From Chrysopilus asiliformis (taxonomy: Eukaryota; Arthropoda; Insecta; Diptera; Rhagionidae): a stretch of DNA of 64,000 bases. Both the position numbers and the translations under genes were made by a program. Positions 22,071-34,029 of the stretch are shown piece after piece. The stretch covers positions 811,001 through 875,000 of the forward strand of contig OZ035964.1 in NCBI GenBank assembly GCA_964034945.1. The letters run 5' to 3'. The notes under the pieces were generated by a model. The model did no database searches, was not told the DNA's origin, and worked only from the letters and a program-made list of their open reading frames with translations. Numbering within the stretch: the stretch's first letter is position 1; each line of letters begins with the position of its first letter.

Positions 22071-23240
22071 AAATAATACATGCTTTAAATGTAATTCCTA
22101 TATTAATCTAAGCTAAAGACTACATTATTAGCAAAAAAGAATATAAAACATTTTTTTTAAAAGCCCCCGGAGTACAATCACAAAATGGCTGCCTCATACC
22201 GGTTTACAATTATATAATTTAAAAAATAAAAAAAGTTGAATACGGCCACACTTATTTCTTGGGATATTATTCAACGGAAAAAGAAGATGGCGCGCGCAGA
22301 CAAGCATTCGGCTTCATAAAAGTGAAGATGGCGGCCAGTTCAGTGCGATGGAACTCAAACGGAAAGGAAAAACTAAATCTATGGAATCAAGTGGAAAACG
22401 GCCAATTAAAATCAGGACAAAACTGAACAAAAGGGAACAAACAAAATTAAATGGAAAACCGGAAAATGCAAGGAAAATCAAATAAAAGAGAGGAAAAACA
22501 GGAGAAAAGGTAAGGAATCTGCAATGTTTTATGTTTTTTTTTTTGTTTTTTTTTCTCGTTTTATTGCAAAAGATTAAATTTTTAAAAGCTTTTATTTAGC
22601 TTGCCTTCGAAACTTTATGTTTGTTTGTTTGTCTGTCAGGATCAAATCTTGTAATCTAATTTTGACCCACTTGCACTCATCCGATTGAGGCACACATACG
22701 TAAGTCCGATGACAATACAATAGTTTCTCTACTTCGTCCTTGTAAGGATAACGGGAAGTCTTGTAAGGATAACGTGATTATTCTTTTTCTCAAATGTTCC
22801 GGAAAAAAATCTCTTCGCTGAATCAGATCCTGATGTTAAGAAGTCTGTAAGGATAACAAAAGGTCCTGTTGGGATGACGTGATTATACCTTTTCTCAAAT
22901 TTTCCGGAGAAAAATCTATTCTGGGGCTTTTTTGTGTCATGGAATTCGAATATGACATTATTATATTTTTCCGCATTTTTTTCGGAGAAAATCTCCTCCG
23001 GAGGTTTTTGGGGTCGATAAATTCGATTTCGGAGTCAAAAAGGTCCCAAAGAATATATCAAAAGTACGTTAAGTTGTATAAATATTAAATTAAATCTGCT
23101 ACCAGTTTCGGATACCCGGTATGAGGCAGCCATTTGTGATTGTACTTTGGGGGTTTGTTTTTAATATTTTATATTCGTTTTTACTTAAAATCTAATCATT
23201 GCTTTATCTTTAATTAATCTATAAATTGTATCTAAAGAAT
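22071..23240. mobile_element. Foldback-type element with promoter-like left arm
   Basis: The left arm (22,080-22,205) and right arm (23,110-23,240) are inverted copies around 'gtacaatcacaaa(a)tggctg' and 'cctcataccgg'. The left side also repeats 17,076-17,532. At 22,315 'cataaaag' lies about 27 bp before 'ttcagtgcg', and at 22,508 'aaaaggtaagg' is a splice-donor-like site. A second repeat family with an 'aaaagcttttatttagcttg' end begins at 22,583 inside it. Confidence 0.7.
22583..23095 (+). mobile_element. Element with 'aaaagcttttatttagcttg' end, inserted in the foldback
   Basis: Same start as 51,897 and as the inverted ends of 54,477-54,773. Contains GTCTGTC text (22,632) and 'gtaaggataacg' repeats. 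Confidence 0.6.
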
Positions 23241-23244
23241 GTAT

Positions 23245-24265
23245 TATTCAAAATGAATGGTGAAAATCCATTGATAGACAGTATTTCGACAAAAGTTCTT
23301 ATTCTCCAATCTCCATAAGAATTCCAAAATATCCAAATTCATAGAAAAAATTTAATCATAAATTTCAAGGGGTGAACATTGGACAGAAATGAACTCATCG
23401 CATGAAAAATTATCCACCGTAGTGCGGCGAGATAGAGTTTTGAAAAATAGACGGCGAGACATGGAAAAAATTCAATCAACAAAATTCATTGGCGTAAGAG
23501 GTGGAGGGGGAGATTGTCGTGAGTAAAATTTAAAGGAATTTTATTTTCACACCACTCTTAATGTGAGAACGGCACTCAGCAGCGCATTTTCAATCTAAGT
23601 TACCTCCTTTACTTATACTGACGTGTGATAATCTTTGGATTTATGCCGGGTACGTGCTGTTGTATAGACAAGACAGAAGGTGCAAATTCTCTCACCTGAG
23701 CTTTAGAACTTTTACAGGTGTTGGGTGGAAAATGCGGACAGTTATCCCGATAGTAGGCGAGGTGTATGTAAGGAAAGAGGAGAGGGATTCAACACAGAAA
23801 TAAAATTTTCCAGAAAAAAAACCTTCCATTAAAATTAGGAGGACCAGGGATTAATAAGAGTTAATGGAAAAACGAACAGTAGCGAAAGAAGAAACATGGA
23901 TGAACCCCCCCCCCCCCCCCACCTCCCTGATGGTGGAGCCGGGGGAGGGGGTGGAATTCTGGAATTTCGAGACGTAATCAGTAACCAATTTAAAGTAATT
24001 TTCCACCAATTGAACTCAAGCTCGAGATTTGGGCAAATATGAAACAAACAAAAAAAATTGGTTCTGATAAATTGAAGAAAATTGGTTTTTGTCTGTTAGC
24101 GCTTTTAGTCCTGCCCCATTTCATTCGGATAAGATTTCCAACGTGTGATGTTATTAAAATTTCTTCTAAAACAATTTTTGATTTTTTGGGAAATTTTATC
24201 CCTTTAGAAATTCGAATTGCGGATCTTTTAGAATAATCGCCCAGACGTTCAATGTTCGAGGACTG
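23245..24265. other. Unclassified intronic sequence
   Basis: Contains a C-tract (about 14 bp) at 23,907. No gene and no repeat family recognised beyond short fragments. Confidence 0.35.
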
Positions 24266-24274
24266 AAAGAGCTA

Positions 24275-24450
24275 AGGGGCTGTCTATAAAATACTTCACA
24301 CTTTAAGGCAGAGTGGGGGAGAATGGGGGGATGCTTCTTTTCTCATTTTTCGAAAAAAATCACACATTTCGTGTTTAGAATATGATTGTACAAAACCATA
24401 GCATACATCAAAATCCAATCGGACCACTTTTCCCCCATTCTCATACTTTC
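24275..24450 (+). repeat. Fragments of two dispersed families
   Basis: 'aaggggctgtctataaaata' (24,275) is the end of the hairpin MITE family. 'catacatcaaaatccaatcg' (24,400) is the 'aatccaatcggaccac' family also at 27.55, 46.15, 50.58 and 57.8 kb. Confidence 0.6.
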
Positions 24451-24584
24451 TGTCTGTCAATGAACACCATAACTTTCGACAGGAAGTGTCGTGCTCCTTA
24501 TGTTGATGTCCCCCCTAATCTTGACAAGATTCGGCTTAAAAGGGAAAAAGGGGAGCCTAATTCGATGTCGTATTTGTGAAAACT

Positions 24585-25262
24585 CGATTTTTCGTGAGAC
24601 ACCTTCGCCCCCTTGCACCGCCCAAACCATTAGTGATATCGGAAAACGGACAACGGATTCTTAATCAGAGGTCCAAAAAACCCCCCTATACCAAATTTCA
24701 GCGAAATCGGACACGTGTCAAAAATTTGAAAAAATCGCAAGGGGGACCCCTGCACTTATTTTAAGGACGAAAAATTGAAGTCCTTCGATCGGGCTGAAAT
24801 TTAGAATTTATAGGTTATCGGGGACGGAGAGTCAATATCCGGTGTCCTTTTTGAGAGGGGCGGTACGGTTTGGGCGGTACAAGGACGAGGTCCTTGAAAA
24901 ATCCTTTTGTCCCCAAAAAGGACACCGGAAATCGATTCCTCGTTCCCAAAAAATATAAGATTCCAAATTTCATAAAAATCCTTTCAGCCGTTTCCGAGAT
25001 AAAAGGATTCAATTTTTCCGGATTTAACATTTGAATAATCCTTTGTCACACTCGTAATTTTTGGTCTATCGACTCACGGTTAACGGTTTTTGATAGATAA
25101 AAGGATCCTAAAGAATGTGTAATTTTTGGTTTTCCTGAAACCGAAGTACTTTTTTTTAAAGAATTAATTTTTCTCGAGACTTGAAATTTTCTTGAGATTT
25201 TTTGTCAAAAATTTACAAAATTTACAAAATGAAATTTTGAAAAAAAAAATTACTACAAAATT
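24585..25262 (-). mobile_element. About 650-bp repeat family, copy 2 (inverted)
   Basis: Inverted relative to 19,280-20,050. 'gtttttgatagataaaagga' and 'ttcaagtccttcgatcggg'-type blocks match in order. It has the same internal hairpin around 'ggtgtccttttt'. Confidence 0.8.
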
Positions 25263-25299
25263 TTGAGAAATTGTTACAAAACACAAAATTCCATTAAAT

Positions 25300-25560
25300 T
25301 TGCCATTTCTCCCAGCATAAATACATAAAATTAGTTATTCAAGTCTGATGTTTCCATTGATTGTCAAATGGAATTGGTAAAAAGGCACAGGAAGTAAATC
25401 TATCGGACTACTCCCTCTGCCGCACAAATGCGTATTTTTTAACAAAAACTTTATCTCACCTCATATTAACACTATTTGACGATTGGTCCCTGGCAATTGT
25501 AATTTTTCTTATGTTTTTTTTTCTTGAGACCATATTTTTACATTAGTACGACTCTGTAGT
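25300..25560 (+). repeat. 'tttgacgattgg...ctggcaattgta' dispersed repeat
   Basis: 'actatttgacgattggtccc' and 'tggcaattgtaatttttctt' recur at 27,635 and 46,250. Confidence 0.6.
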
Positions 25561-25944
25561 TTCCATTTAAAATGATCAAAGTCAACCTAACTGTTTTAGC
25601 AGATGCCAGTCAATCAATCTGTCTATCAATCAAGTCAGTCTATGTACCTATTATCCTCTCACTTAAAGTCGGCATGTCGCCTGCCGCCTACGTAACGAAC
25701 GTCGCCTGCCTCCGAAAACCCTGAACTTTTTACTATCAACCCCCATCGTTTTCATCCGTTTTCTTGGGTGAATGAATCAAAAAAGCGAAAACTCCTTGTG
25801 CATTCAATCCAATTGCCCACCTCACTTGTCGACCTGAGACTATGCTTCATCAAATTTTTTACTATTTTTTACATTATACAAAGTACGTAGTCGTAGTACG
25901 TGAAAGTGTTGTAAGTGTGGAAAATCACGACCATCAATTTTGTT

Positions 25945-26060
25945 TATTAGGGGTGGTCAATAAAATACGTCATGCCAATTTTCGGCCATTCGAACTCCCT
26001 CGCTCCTATCACCTTCATTTCGCTTTTTCGTGTGTTTTGTATAGAGTTTAGTACCGCCGT
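25945..26060 (+). mobile_element. Hairpin MITE copy of the 'aatacgtcacgc' family
   Basis: 'gtcaataaaatacgtcatgc', 'caattttcggccattcgaac', then 'cgctttttcg' and 'tagtaccgccgtcatcaca'. Confidence 0.65.
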
Positions 26061-27225
26061 CATCACAGTCCTTATTTCTTTTTTTTTGTTTTTTTTTTGT
26101 CTATACAAAAAGTCATGTGCTGTTCATATATCAGATATTTGAACTGCACGCTGATTTCACTGATATAGAGAAGCAGTAACAACAAAATGCTGTCGTCGTT
26201 ACCGTAACTCGTACCGTTACCTCTATCTGCGCCTGATATGCCACTGTCAATCTTGTGGTATACCACAATCTTCCATTTCCCACCCCCTGTTTCCAAATAA
26301 AAAAAAACCTCAATCACATAACTGTTTCGCTGACAGGCTAAAGTATAATACCGTACCGAAGTTACACAAGCGAGAGTGCAAAGTACGTAAGTTGTACTTG
26401 CGAGTTGTTACCTGAATTTTCCTGGATCCTACTTCTGGAATAGCAAAATATACCACATCGCCCCCACCCCACATTCCTCCATCTTCTCCGTTATAAAAGG
26501 CCGTGCGAGGGTGACAGTGGTGGTGGTGAGGAAGCTGTATGAGAATTTCGACTCGGGTCCATACTGTTGTTTCAGAAGTGGGATCACATCACGCCTAACT
26601 AAGTGGGCAAATATCTAACTACGTACGACGGGTTGAAGTTTTCACTCACACTACCCTATCGTGGTTTTTTCGTTTTCTGTAAATTTTCAATGTTTGCGGC
26701 GGTCGGTGGCTGGGGCGGGGTTGCTGAAAATTTCAGATTGCTGGTTTTTCAACGATTCTAGGATAGGACAAACTTTACAGGTTGTCAGGCAGTCAATAAG
26801 ACATCCAGTCTAATGGATAGAGGATGTATTGTTTATACACACACACACACACATCGGATAAGTCATTTAACAGAACATTTAGCAGTAACTGACATTGAAG
26901 GAGTGACACGTGACATTACAGTCGAGTTAAATAATAATGTGTGGATTCTTTGTCATCGTCATCGTTCATTTGCAGCTTTTTCCGTTCATTTTTCGATGAT
27001 GTGACATTTTTTTTGGTTGCTGTCTAAAATATAACATTTTAGTCAAAATTTAATTCTACATACATTTTATGCACTCGTCACATGTCATATTTTTATTATT
27101 TATTTCGTTTTTATCCTCTATATGATATATCATATAGAAATATATTAGATTTAATATACCGTTTGTAACGCATCGAAAATGAACTATACGAGAGTGTAAG
27201 GATGACAAAAGATTCGGATTTCCGC
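26060..27225. other. Mostly unique intronic block
   Basis: Contains a CA microsatellite at 26,838-26,852 and GT-rich text at 26,517-26,530. No gene recognised. Confidence 0.35.
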
Positions 27226-27257
27226 ATGCCCGTCCGTCTGTCTGTCTGTCCGTAAAC

Positions 27258-27385
27258 CAGGGCTGTGAAAAATCCGGGGGTTTTTTTTTAAATAAAAGCC
27301 CAACTCAATGGGGATTTTTTTTGGGTTCTTTAATGATGTTTTTGGGGTTTTTTATGGGCTTTTTAAAAAAAAAACGACCATGCCG
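27258..27385 (+). mobile_element. 'ccagggctgtgaaaaatcc' element fragment
   Basis: G- and T-rich text ('gcccaactcaatggggattt', 'gggttctttaatgatg'). It is inverted at 58,035-58,215, where the end reads 'cagggttgttattatttt'. Confidence 0.55.
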
Positions 27386-27534
27386 AAAACACCATAATTT
27401 TTGAAACGATTGAGCCAGAGACTTGAAATTTTGTATAGTTACGTTTCTCGTAAATGACAGTTTTTTGAAATGTCCTCGAAAACGGTGAGTTTTATTAAAA
27501 AATTAATAAAGGTAAAATGTGTTAAGAATAGGGG

Positions 27535-27695
27535 TTTGCATAACCGTTTAATACCTCAAAGTTTAATCGGACCACTCCTTCCCCCCTCCTATACAAATAG
27601 ATTTTAAAAAACAAACATTTCGTCTATTCTCATAGGGTATTTGACGATTGCGCCCTGGTAATTGTAACTTTTCTTATTTTTTTATTTTGCCATTT
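27535..27695 (+). repeat. 'tttaatcggaccactcctt' dispersed repeat
   Basis: Followed by 'cccccctcctatacaaatag' and 'tatttgacgattgcgccctg', as at 46,150 and 50,575. Confidence 0.6.
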
Positions 27696-27699
27696 GTTA

Positions 27700-29010
27700 A
27701 ATTTATTTATTTCATTATTTTATCCTTAAAGGAGAAATCCACAAACATCTTAAGTTAATAACGGCGATGAGACACTTTTCAGACGCACATCAATCTCAAT
27801 TTGGCATATTTTTGGGTTGTAAAATCACACTATTAGCTGTGGTGTGGTTGGGAACGGGGAGGGGGCTTGAGTGTTGGTAGTATGACCTCTCTTCTTGCTT
27901 CGCTATAGTAACATATCCCAGAAACAATGAAAATTTTCCGACTTAAAAAGATTTTCCATAGTGGCCGACGACGACGAAGACTTCCGGAAAATGCTAAAAA
28001 ACGACTAATCTATCATTCTTGAGGAGTCGATGGTTTCTTTTTTTAATTTTTTTCATTAAAATCTTCCATGAATCGGCCGAAAACTCGCACCACCCCCTCC
28101 CCCCTCCCCCCTCCGCACTTTCACTGATGAAGTGATGGAAAACGACTATTCTGTGACCCGGTTTTACTTTTGGCAAACAGCAAGAGATAAGCCCCCCGGT
28201 TTTTAAACTATAGTGCATGCTTTCGATTTGGTCGCACTTTCCTTAAGCCATCATCTCACAACCACCCCCACACCATCTCCTCAATAGATCCAAGGTAAAC
28301 ACATTTCAAAGTCATCAGTCATTTTGTGCTACCATTTGTTTAACTTCCGTTCAATGATTCCTTTCTGGCGATTTCAATTTTTCATCGCGGGGCGGTTAGG
28401 GGAAAAGCCTAACCGTCTAATATTTTTGTTATTTCGATAGATAGTAGAGTAAATCAAGACAACCGAATTTTCCTACCTGGACGACAGCGGGTGCTGCGCC
28501 CCGGTCTTATTTCATCGGGTTTTCTTTTACAGGCAATGTGTGTATGGGGGAAGGGAGTCGAGGGGAGGGGGTGGTGGTGGTAGTGTGGCTTCACTTTCGG
28601 TGTGTGTATGTAATCGAAATTCCCTTGGATGTGGACTGACTGTCAAAAAAAGGTGGTTTCTTTGGACGCACCCAAAAATACTCTTTATTTAATAAAATTA
28701 AAAAAAAAAACAGGAAATTATACAAGAATTTAAAACATTTCGGTTCTTCTTGGAAATTTCCTGTCTCCACAGCGCAAGGGCATTAAAAACGGAAGCTTTT
28801 AAAATTCAGAAAAATTGCCTCGGTTTTAGTGAAAGTTGCACGAAAAAAATATGAAAATCGACTTTGTATTATAAGAAATTCAAATGCTGTTCATATCCGA
28901 TTTTTTTTTATCGAAACCTGCCATTGCATAACTTTGCAAAACAAATCTCAAAACTCGCGATTTTCACTTCCATTTGGACGTTTTGAGTCCACAAATAATA
29001 AATATCAAAC
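27700..29010. other. Mixed unique intronic block
   Basis: Two more GC-rich patches (28,060-28,300 and 28,480-28,640, the second with a G/GT-rich run at 28,555-28,585). No gene or repeat family recognised. Confidence 0.35.
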
Positions 29011-29017
29011 GGGTTAA

Positions 29018-29136
29018 CCCATTAACGTCCGGTGGTCGATTTTTCAGCCAGTAACTTTGAACAACTTTTAGCCTTATTGTTATCTTATAGGAGTTAAAGT
29101 TGCTAATAACGGAATACAGAGGCTGGTCCCAAAATG
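29018..29136 (-). mobile_element. piggyBac-like terminal fragment with TTAA
   Basis: TTAA (29,014-29,017) is followed by 'cccattaacgtccggtggtc'. It is the inverted copy of 9,164-9,278. Confidence 0.55.
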
Positions 29137-29279
29137 TTTTCAGGGACGAAAAAATAATTACGCTATATTTAATCTTAAGGGAAATTCTTCAAGGTTCTGG
29201 AGGAGATAAGGGGAATATTCTTTTTACTTTCTTATATATACCGTTATTTCAAAAAAATCAGTTCTTTTTCGATTATCTC

Positions 29280-29600
29280 GAAAAAACACAGGTTTTTGAC
29301 ACGTCAATGTTCTGGCAGCACGTGAAAACGGCCCAACCGATTTCGACGAAACTTTGCACACAGGTAGAGCTACTTGCAGAATAAAGGATAGTATACTTTT
29401 TATTGACCTTCCCCCTCTCCTACGATGCGCCTTCCCTGATAACTTTTGAAACGTTCAACCGATTCGAATGCAGTTCTCACAATTACAGTAGTTATTCCTT
29501 AGGAAAGATTTTCGCCCACTAATATCTACCCCGTTCCTTCTCTGTGACCCTCTCCCCTGCTATGTTCTGTAATTCTGAAGGGATTGGGATCCAGTTTCAC
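29280..29600 (+). repeat. 'cgtgaaaacggcccaaccga' repeat with degenerate tandem units
   Basis: Contains 'cgattcgaatgcagttctca', 'aggaaagattttcgcccact' and C-rich blocks. Related to 31,425-32,030. Confidence 0.55.
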
Positions 29601-29719
29601 CATTCACGTAAGCTTCACGTATGGTGATCACCTTGAAAAGTTGTCGAATCGACAGTCGCTTATGACTTTTTGGAATTCATATCAATATTGCGGCCACCCG
29701 TCACATGACGGGCTTTAAT

Positions 29720-29840
29720 TCTAGTATTTTCATATAAACTAATATTTCAGTTGACGGGTTACAGTGTAAATTGTGCAGAAATATAGATTTTGTATAGGAA
29801 AGTCATATGCTGTTCACATCAGATATTTTCTTAAAAATGT
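29720..29840 (+). repeat. Fragment of the 'aagtcatatgctgttcacat' family
   Basis: Matches the junction seen at 48,300 and 49,910 ('gtgctgttcaca'). Confidence 0.55.
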
Positions 29841-31190
29841 GTGCAGCAAAAAATCCGTACACCCGTCAACGGTATTCCAGTTTTATCTCTACATTCTCCC
29901 GAGAAATTGCAAACAATTTTCATCGAACGCAACGCCATGTCGGAAAAAACTGCATTTCGATCCCGGAATTTTCACCCCAGATCATAAATCCGCCTGCATA
30001 TAACTTTCTTACACATTTCTTTCTTTTTTTCCGTGTACCCAAATGCAGTTTTTCTTTCTGCGGATGTGCGCCGGCCGTGTCTCCCCTTCTAAATCGTCTA
30101 GCCATCAACATTCGACTTTGGCTTTCGGTTTGCCTTTGACTATTTCCACCCTCAAAACCCCAATTCGATCCCATAGCAATGCATATTGGGTGGAGTTTGG
30201 GGGGTTGGAGGACGACGCATAGGGGTGGTGATGTCATCTCCCTTATGCGTCAATGCCACGTCGCGTCACACTTTGCCGGGGTAGTGCAAGTTTTCGTCCA
30301 CATCTCACTCACTCGCTTCAACCCTCTTACATGCACACGGCTATGTGCTTTCCCAATGGTGGAATGTTTTTTTTTCTTTTCTTTCTTAATCACATCATGT
30401 GTACCTTTCCGCCCCCTACCAGTGAAAATCCCGGCCGCAATTCTTATACAGAACGAGAGGCGTTTCGCAAAAACCTCTTTCATAAGCAAGCGAAATGCAT
30501 TTCCACTAATGAGACCCTCCGTAATTTTTTTTTATCTTCGTCGGCCCCCGTCCCTTCCCTTCATCCTAATGCAAGGGGGGAATTGCATAGCCTTTGGCAA
30601 AAAAAAAAAGCAAAAAAACAAGAAACATGAAACTAACCTAACGTTTTTTTTGCCATTTCTTATAACACCACATACACGCACGCACATTGAGCGCATCCTT
30701 CTTTATTTCGGGTTATCATCCGCTATCCCCCATCCCATCTATCCACCACCCTTATTTACCCAAGGCTGTGCCCTGCCATCAGCGGCCTCAGATTTCACTC
30801 GAATCGCGCCTGCCACCTTGCCCGTCCCGCCTGGCCGTCCAACCATGCTACCGGGAAAATATGAAAAATTCACCCTGCATTCTCAAATTGCATTCGGCGG
30901 GGGTGGCGTAACGCAGCACAGTACGAAGACGAATTCACTTCACCGTTCGATTAAAGTCCTTATGTCTCTGTCAATTCATGCAGGAGCGGAGGATCCTGGA
31001 TGGTATTTGGTCTCTATTTCACTTCACTTCCAACAGCACACATGCAAATATCGTCCAACATTCAATTCTGGCATTTCTGGGTTAGGATTTTTCACTTAAT
31101 GAAAAAATGTATCCCAAATACCCTAAATGATGTTATTCACATTTTCAATAAAATTTTTTTTTGCTTTTTGGAAAACTTACGAGAAAGTAC
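29840..31190. other. Unique, more GC-rich block with a 306-codon open frame
   Basis: An ATG-initiated frame at 30,179-31,099 (+) is the longest outside Ephrin, but it is rich in Pro, Phe and Ser from C/T-runs and has a poly-A derived Lys block. It has no recognisable domain, so I do not call it a gene. The block matches no repeat family here. Confidence 0.35.
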
Positions 31191-31199
31191 AATTCTTCC

Positions 31200-31340
31200 A
31201 GATTTTCACTCATTTTTACTTTCTTATACGCAGTGCGTAGTTTTGCTTGTATGGCACTACAGCCCAAGTTAGTCTGTCAGTCTGTCTGTCAGGTCATTCA
31301 ATCTTGAACAAGTTGTGTTCAAGAAACTCTGTAAGTGCTA
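31200..31340 (+). repeat. 'tactttcttatacgcagt' repeat with CTGTCAGTCTGT text
   Basis: A short 'gtctgtcagtctgtctgtca' run shows the microsatellite seed of this family. Confidence 0.55.
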
Positions 31341-31424
31341 TCATGGCTCTTAAATTATAAATAACAAAAAAGGAATTTTCAAAGTATTATTATCTACTAT
31401 ATAAAATTGAATTTCTATTGACTC

Positions 31425-32030
31425 GAAAACCACCCAACCGATTTAGTTGCGGTTATTTCCTCAATGTAGCATATATACATCCGAGAAGGTTATTTGCCGT
31501 GTCGCTCCCCACACCTCTTTTTCCACCGGGATCATTTGACGGCATCACAGCTAAATGTATGGCCCGATATAGCTGAAAATTTATACAATAATGCTTGTTA
31601 TTTTGAGACCCAACACAAACTTTCTGTATGTAACAAAATAGGCTCCCCTCTGACCCCCTCGCCTGTTATCTTCTGAACCGCTGAAGCGATTTATATGCAG
31701 TTTTAAGTGTTGGATAGGCCGATCTTAAAGAAGGATTTTCGCCCACTCAAAGCACCCCCCTCGACATGATGCGAACTCCCTCTCCTGCTATATCCACAAT
31801 TACTGAATGGATTTTTATCCGGTTTTTAGTGTTGCACAGGTCGATCATCAAGGAAAATGTTCGCTTACACAAAACACTCCTACATGCTGCGAAACCCCTC
31901 TACTACTATCCCTTAAACTATTGTATGAATTTTCAACACATATTGCAAAATAAATACAAAAACCTTAAGTATCCAGCGTTAGGGGACTTACCCCTCTTCC
32001 CTTTCTCCCAAGTAAATGGGAAAATTCTTT
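31425..32030 (+). repeat. Degenerate tandem repeat of roughly 115-120 bp units
   Basis: Repeats 'gaaggattttcgcccactca' and 'ccctctcctgctatatcc'-like blocks about every 115-120 bp, diverged. Confidence 0.5.
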
Positions 32031-32585
32031 GCGCAGTGTGTCAATTCGAAAAATTCATAAAAAAAATTATTTGATATATAATTCTTGCATACATCAAAAT
32101 ATTTTTGAAAAAAATGTTTTTTTTCATACTCAAAAGTTTTTTTACTACCCGACCAACGCCGGCTGTTTGCAAACTAGTCAGAAATATGAAAAATAGCAAA
32201 AAGAATAACAAAAACAAAATACCTTGACGTTCTATAGTAAACGATATGTACGTCAATTAAAATGGTATTTTTTAAAGAAACTAAATATAAAAAAACCACA
32301 CAACTATAAGTTTTTATGGAAGTAAATTATATCAACTCTCAACTAAAATATCAAATCAGTACATGAAAAATTTAAAAGCTATAAAATAAAACATATTTTT
32401 CAAAGATTATCGGGGTTTTTTCGTCCAAATCCTTGATGCTTTCTTGTACGGAAAAGCCGGGCAAGTTGGACAAGGAAAAATACTTTTTGGATGAAGAAAA
32501 ATATGATATTGGTAAAAAAATCAGCTCTCCTCTGACCCGTTCGCCTTCTATCTTCAAAATCGTTAAAGAAATTTGGATTGTTTTG
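32030..32585. other. AT-rich intronic stretch
   Basis: No gene or family recognised. Confidence 0.35.
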
Positions 32586-32589
32586 CGTT

Positions 32590-32735
32590 TGGTCAGAAAG
32601 TAACCGAATTGCAACCGAATTGCAACCGATTTGCAACCGATTTTTCTGTGACCGGTCACACAGTAAACGATTTGCAGCCGGTTTTATGGTACAAATTTGT
32701 ATAAGAAAGTCAAGTGCTGTTCACAATCAGATATT
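32590..32735 (-). repeat. 41-bp minisatellite remnant plus 'gctgttcacaatcag' fragment
   Basis: On the minus strand 'aaatcggttgcaaatcggtt' matches the arrays at 2.7 and 6.9 kb. Confidence 0.65.
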
Positions 32736-32739
32736 TGTT

Positions 32740-34025
32740 TTTATATATAAAACTGACGGCAATGCAATAAAACTTTTCCAAATTGCCATTAAGTTATGGA
32801 ACTTGAGGTACGATCTTAAGATGATTGCCTTTTCGGCCACCAGTCGTACCTGTAAATTTAATCCGTAAAATTAACTAATTTTTATGGATTTTCACGTGGA
32901 TCTTATGCTAGAAATCGTTATTTGGCCAAAGGTATTAGGGATTTAATGAGTTTTACTGTGGAAATCCATACGAGACTGATTGATTTTATGGAATGCGCAT
33001 GGATTTCGAGGTATATTTATGGATCGGTGATGAATTTTCCGTAGGTAAAAGAGCCAATAATGAGTAATTAAAGAGTTTTTTTTAATTGGATTTTTATGAC
33101 ATTTTCAAGGATTTCCCAACTTAAAGTCAACGATTTTCGTAACAAATTTTTGTGGGTAAAGTCGAGTTCAACTTTTGCTAAAATTCAAGTATCTCTAGGG
33201 GAACGTGGCCGGGGACGAGGACGGGACGAGGGGACGTTTTTATATGGTGTTGTTTAATGCGCCTGTGTTGAGTGCATAGTTTTGTTTTGTTGGACGTTTT
33301 TGTTTTGGCACAATGGAAACTAAAGGCGAAGACGAATAAGAAGAAAATCAAAAGAATGAGGTGGGAAATAAGTCTGGCCTGGCTCTTGATTCGATCGGTT
33401 TACCTGGCGGATGACGGACTGAAAGGTATGACGATGTGTTTGTGTATTTGTGTGTAACCACAGAAAGGTAGAGTTGAAGGTATGACGGGTAATTTTTAGT
33501 AGAAAGAAATGAATTCTCCGTCTTTTAAATTAACCTCAAAATAAAACCGGTTCCATCTTAGGCATAGATCGGTGTAGCATAACTCGAATAAAATGAAAAT
33601 AGCGGCGCAACATTAAGCCAACAAACATTCACATAAAGTTGAACATAATAAGTAAAAAATATATATATATACAATCATACAAAGAAGTTGAACGTCTCTT
33701 AACAGCATGTCGAAGGGTTACCAGAATCTCTTTCGACGCTCCTGGGAAATATTTCCCCAAACACAAAAATCGGTACAGAATTAAAAACAAAATCCAGAAT
33801 TCCACATACGGATTTCACATTTTTATTTATTTTTAAATTCGTCTATTCAAGAATCGACCATTTTGGATCATTCTATACCAGAGTTATAGCCAAACTTCCT
33901 TCCACCATCAATCACACCTTGAGGGTTTATCAAATTCTCATCATTGCAGACGAACTGCAACAAGGAATTTGATTACCTTTAGGAGAATAACAATGAAAAG
34001 AAAAATGCGCCGCAGGCCAAATCCA
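32740..34025. other. Unclassified intronic sequence
   Basis: GC content rises at 33,200-33,260 ('gaacgtggccggggacgagg'). An AT-repeat is at 33,658-33,671. No gene recognised. Confidence 0.35.
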
Positions 34026-34029
34026 TTGA

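Noticed and set aside
30179..31099. 306-codon open frame on the plus strand
   Set aside because: Its composition follows C/T-rich and A-run DNA, it has no recognisable domain, and it overlaps other long frames on both strands in the same block.
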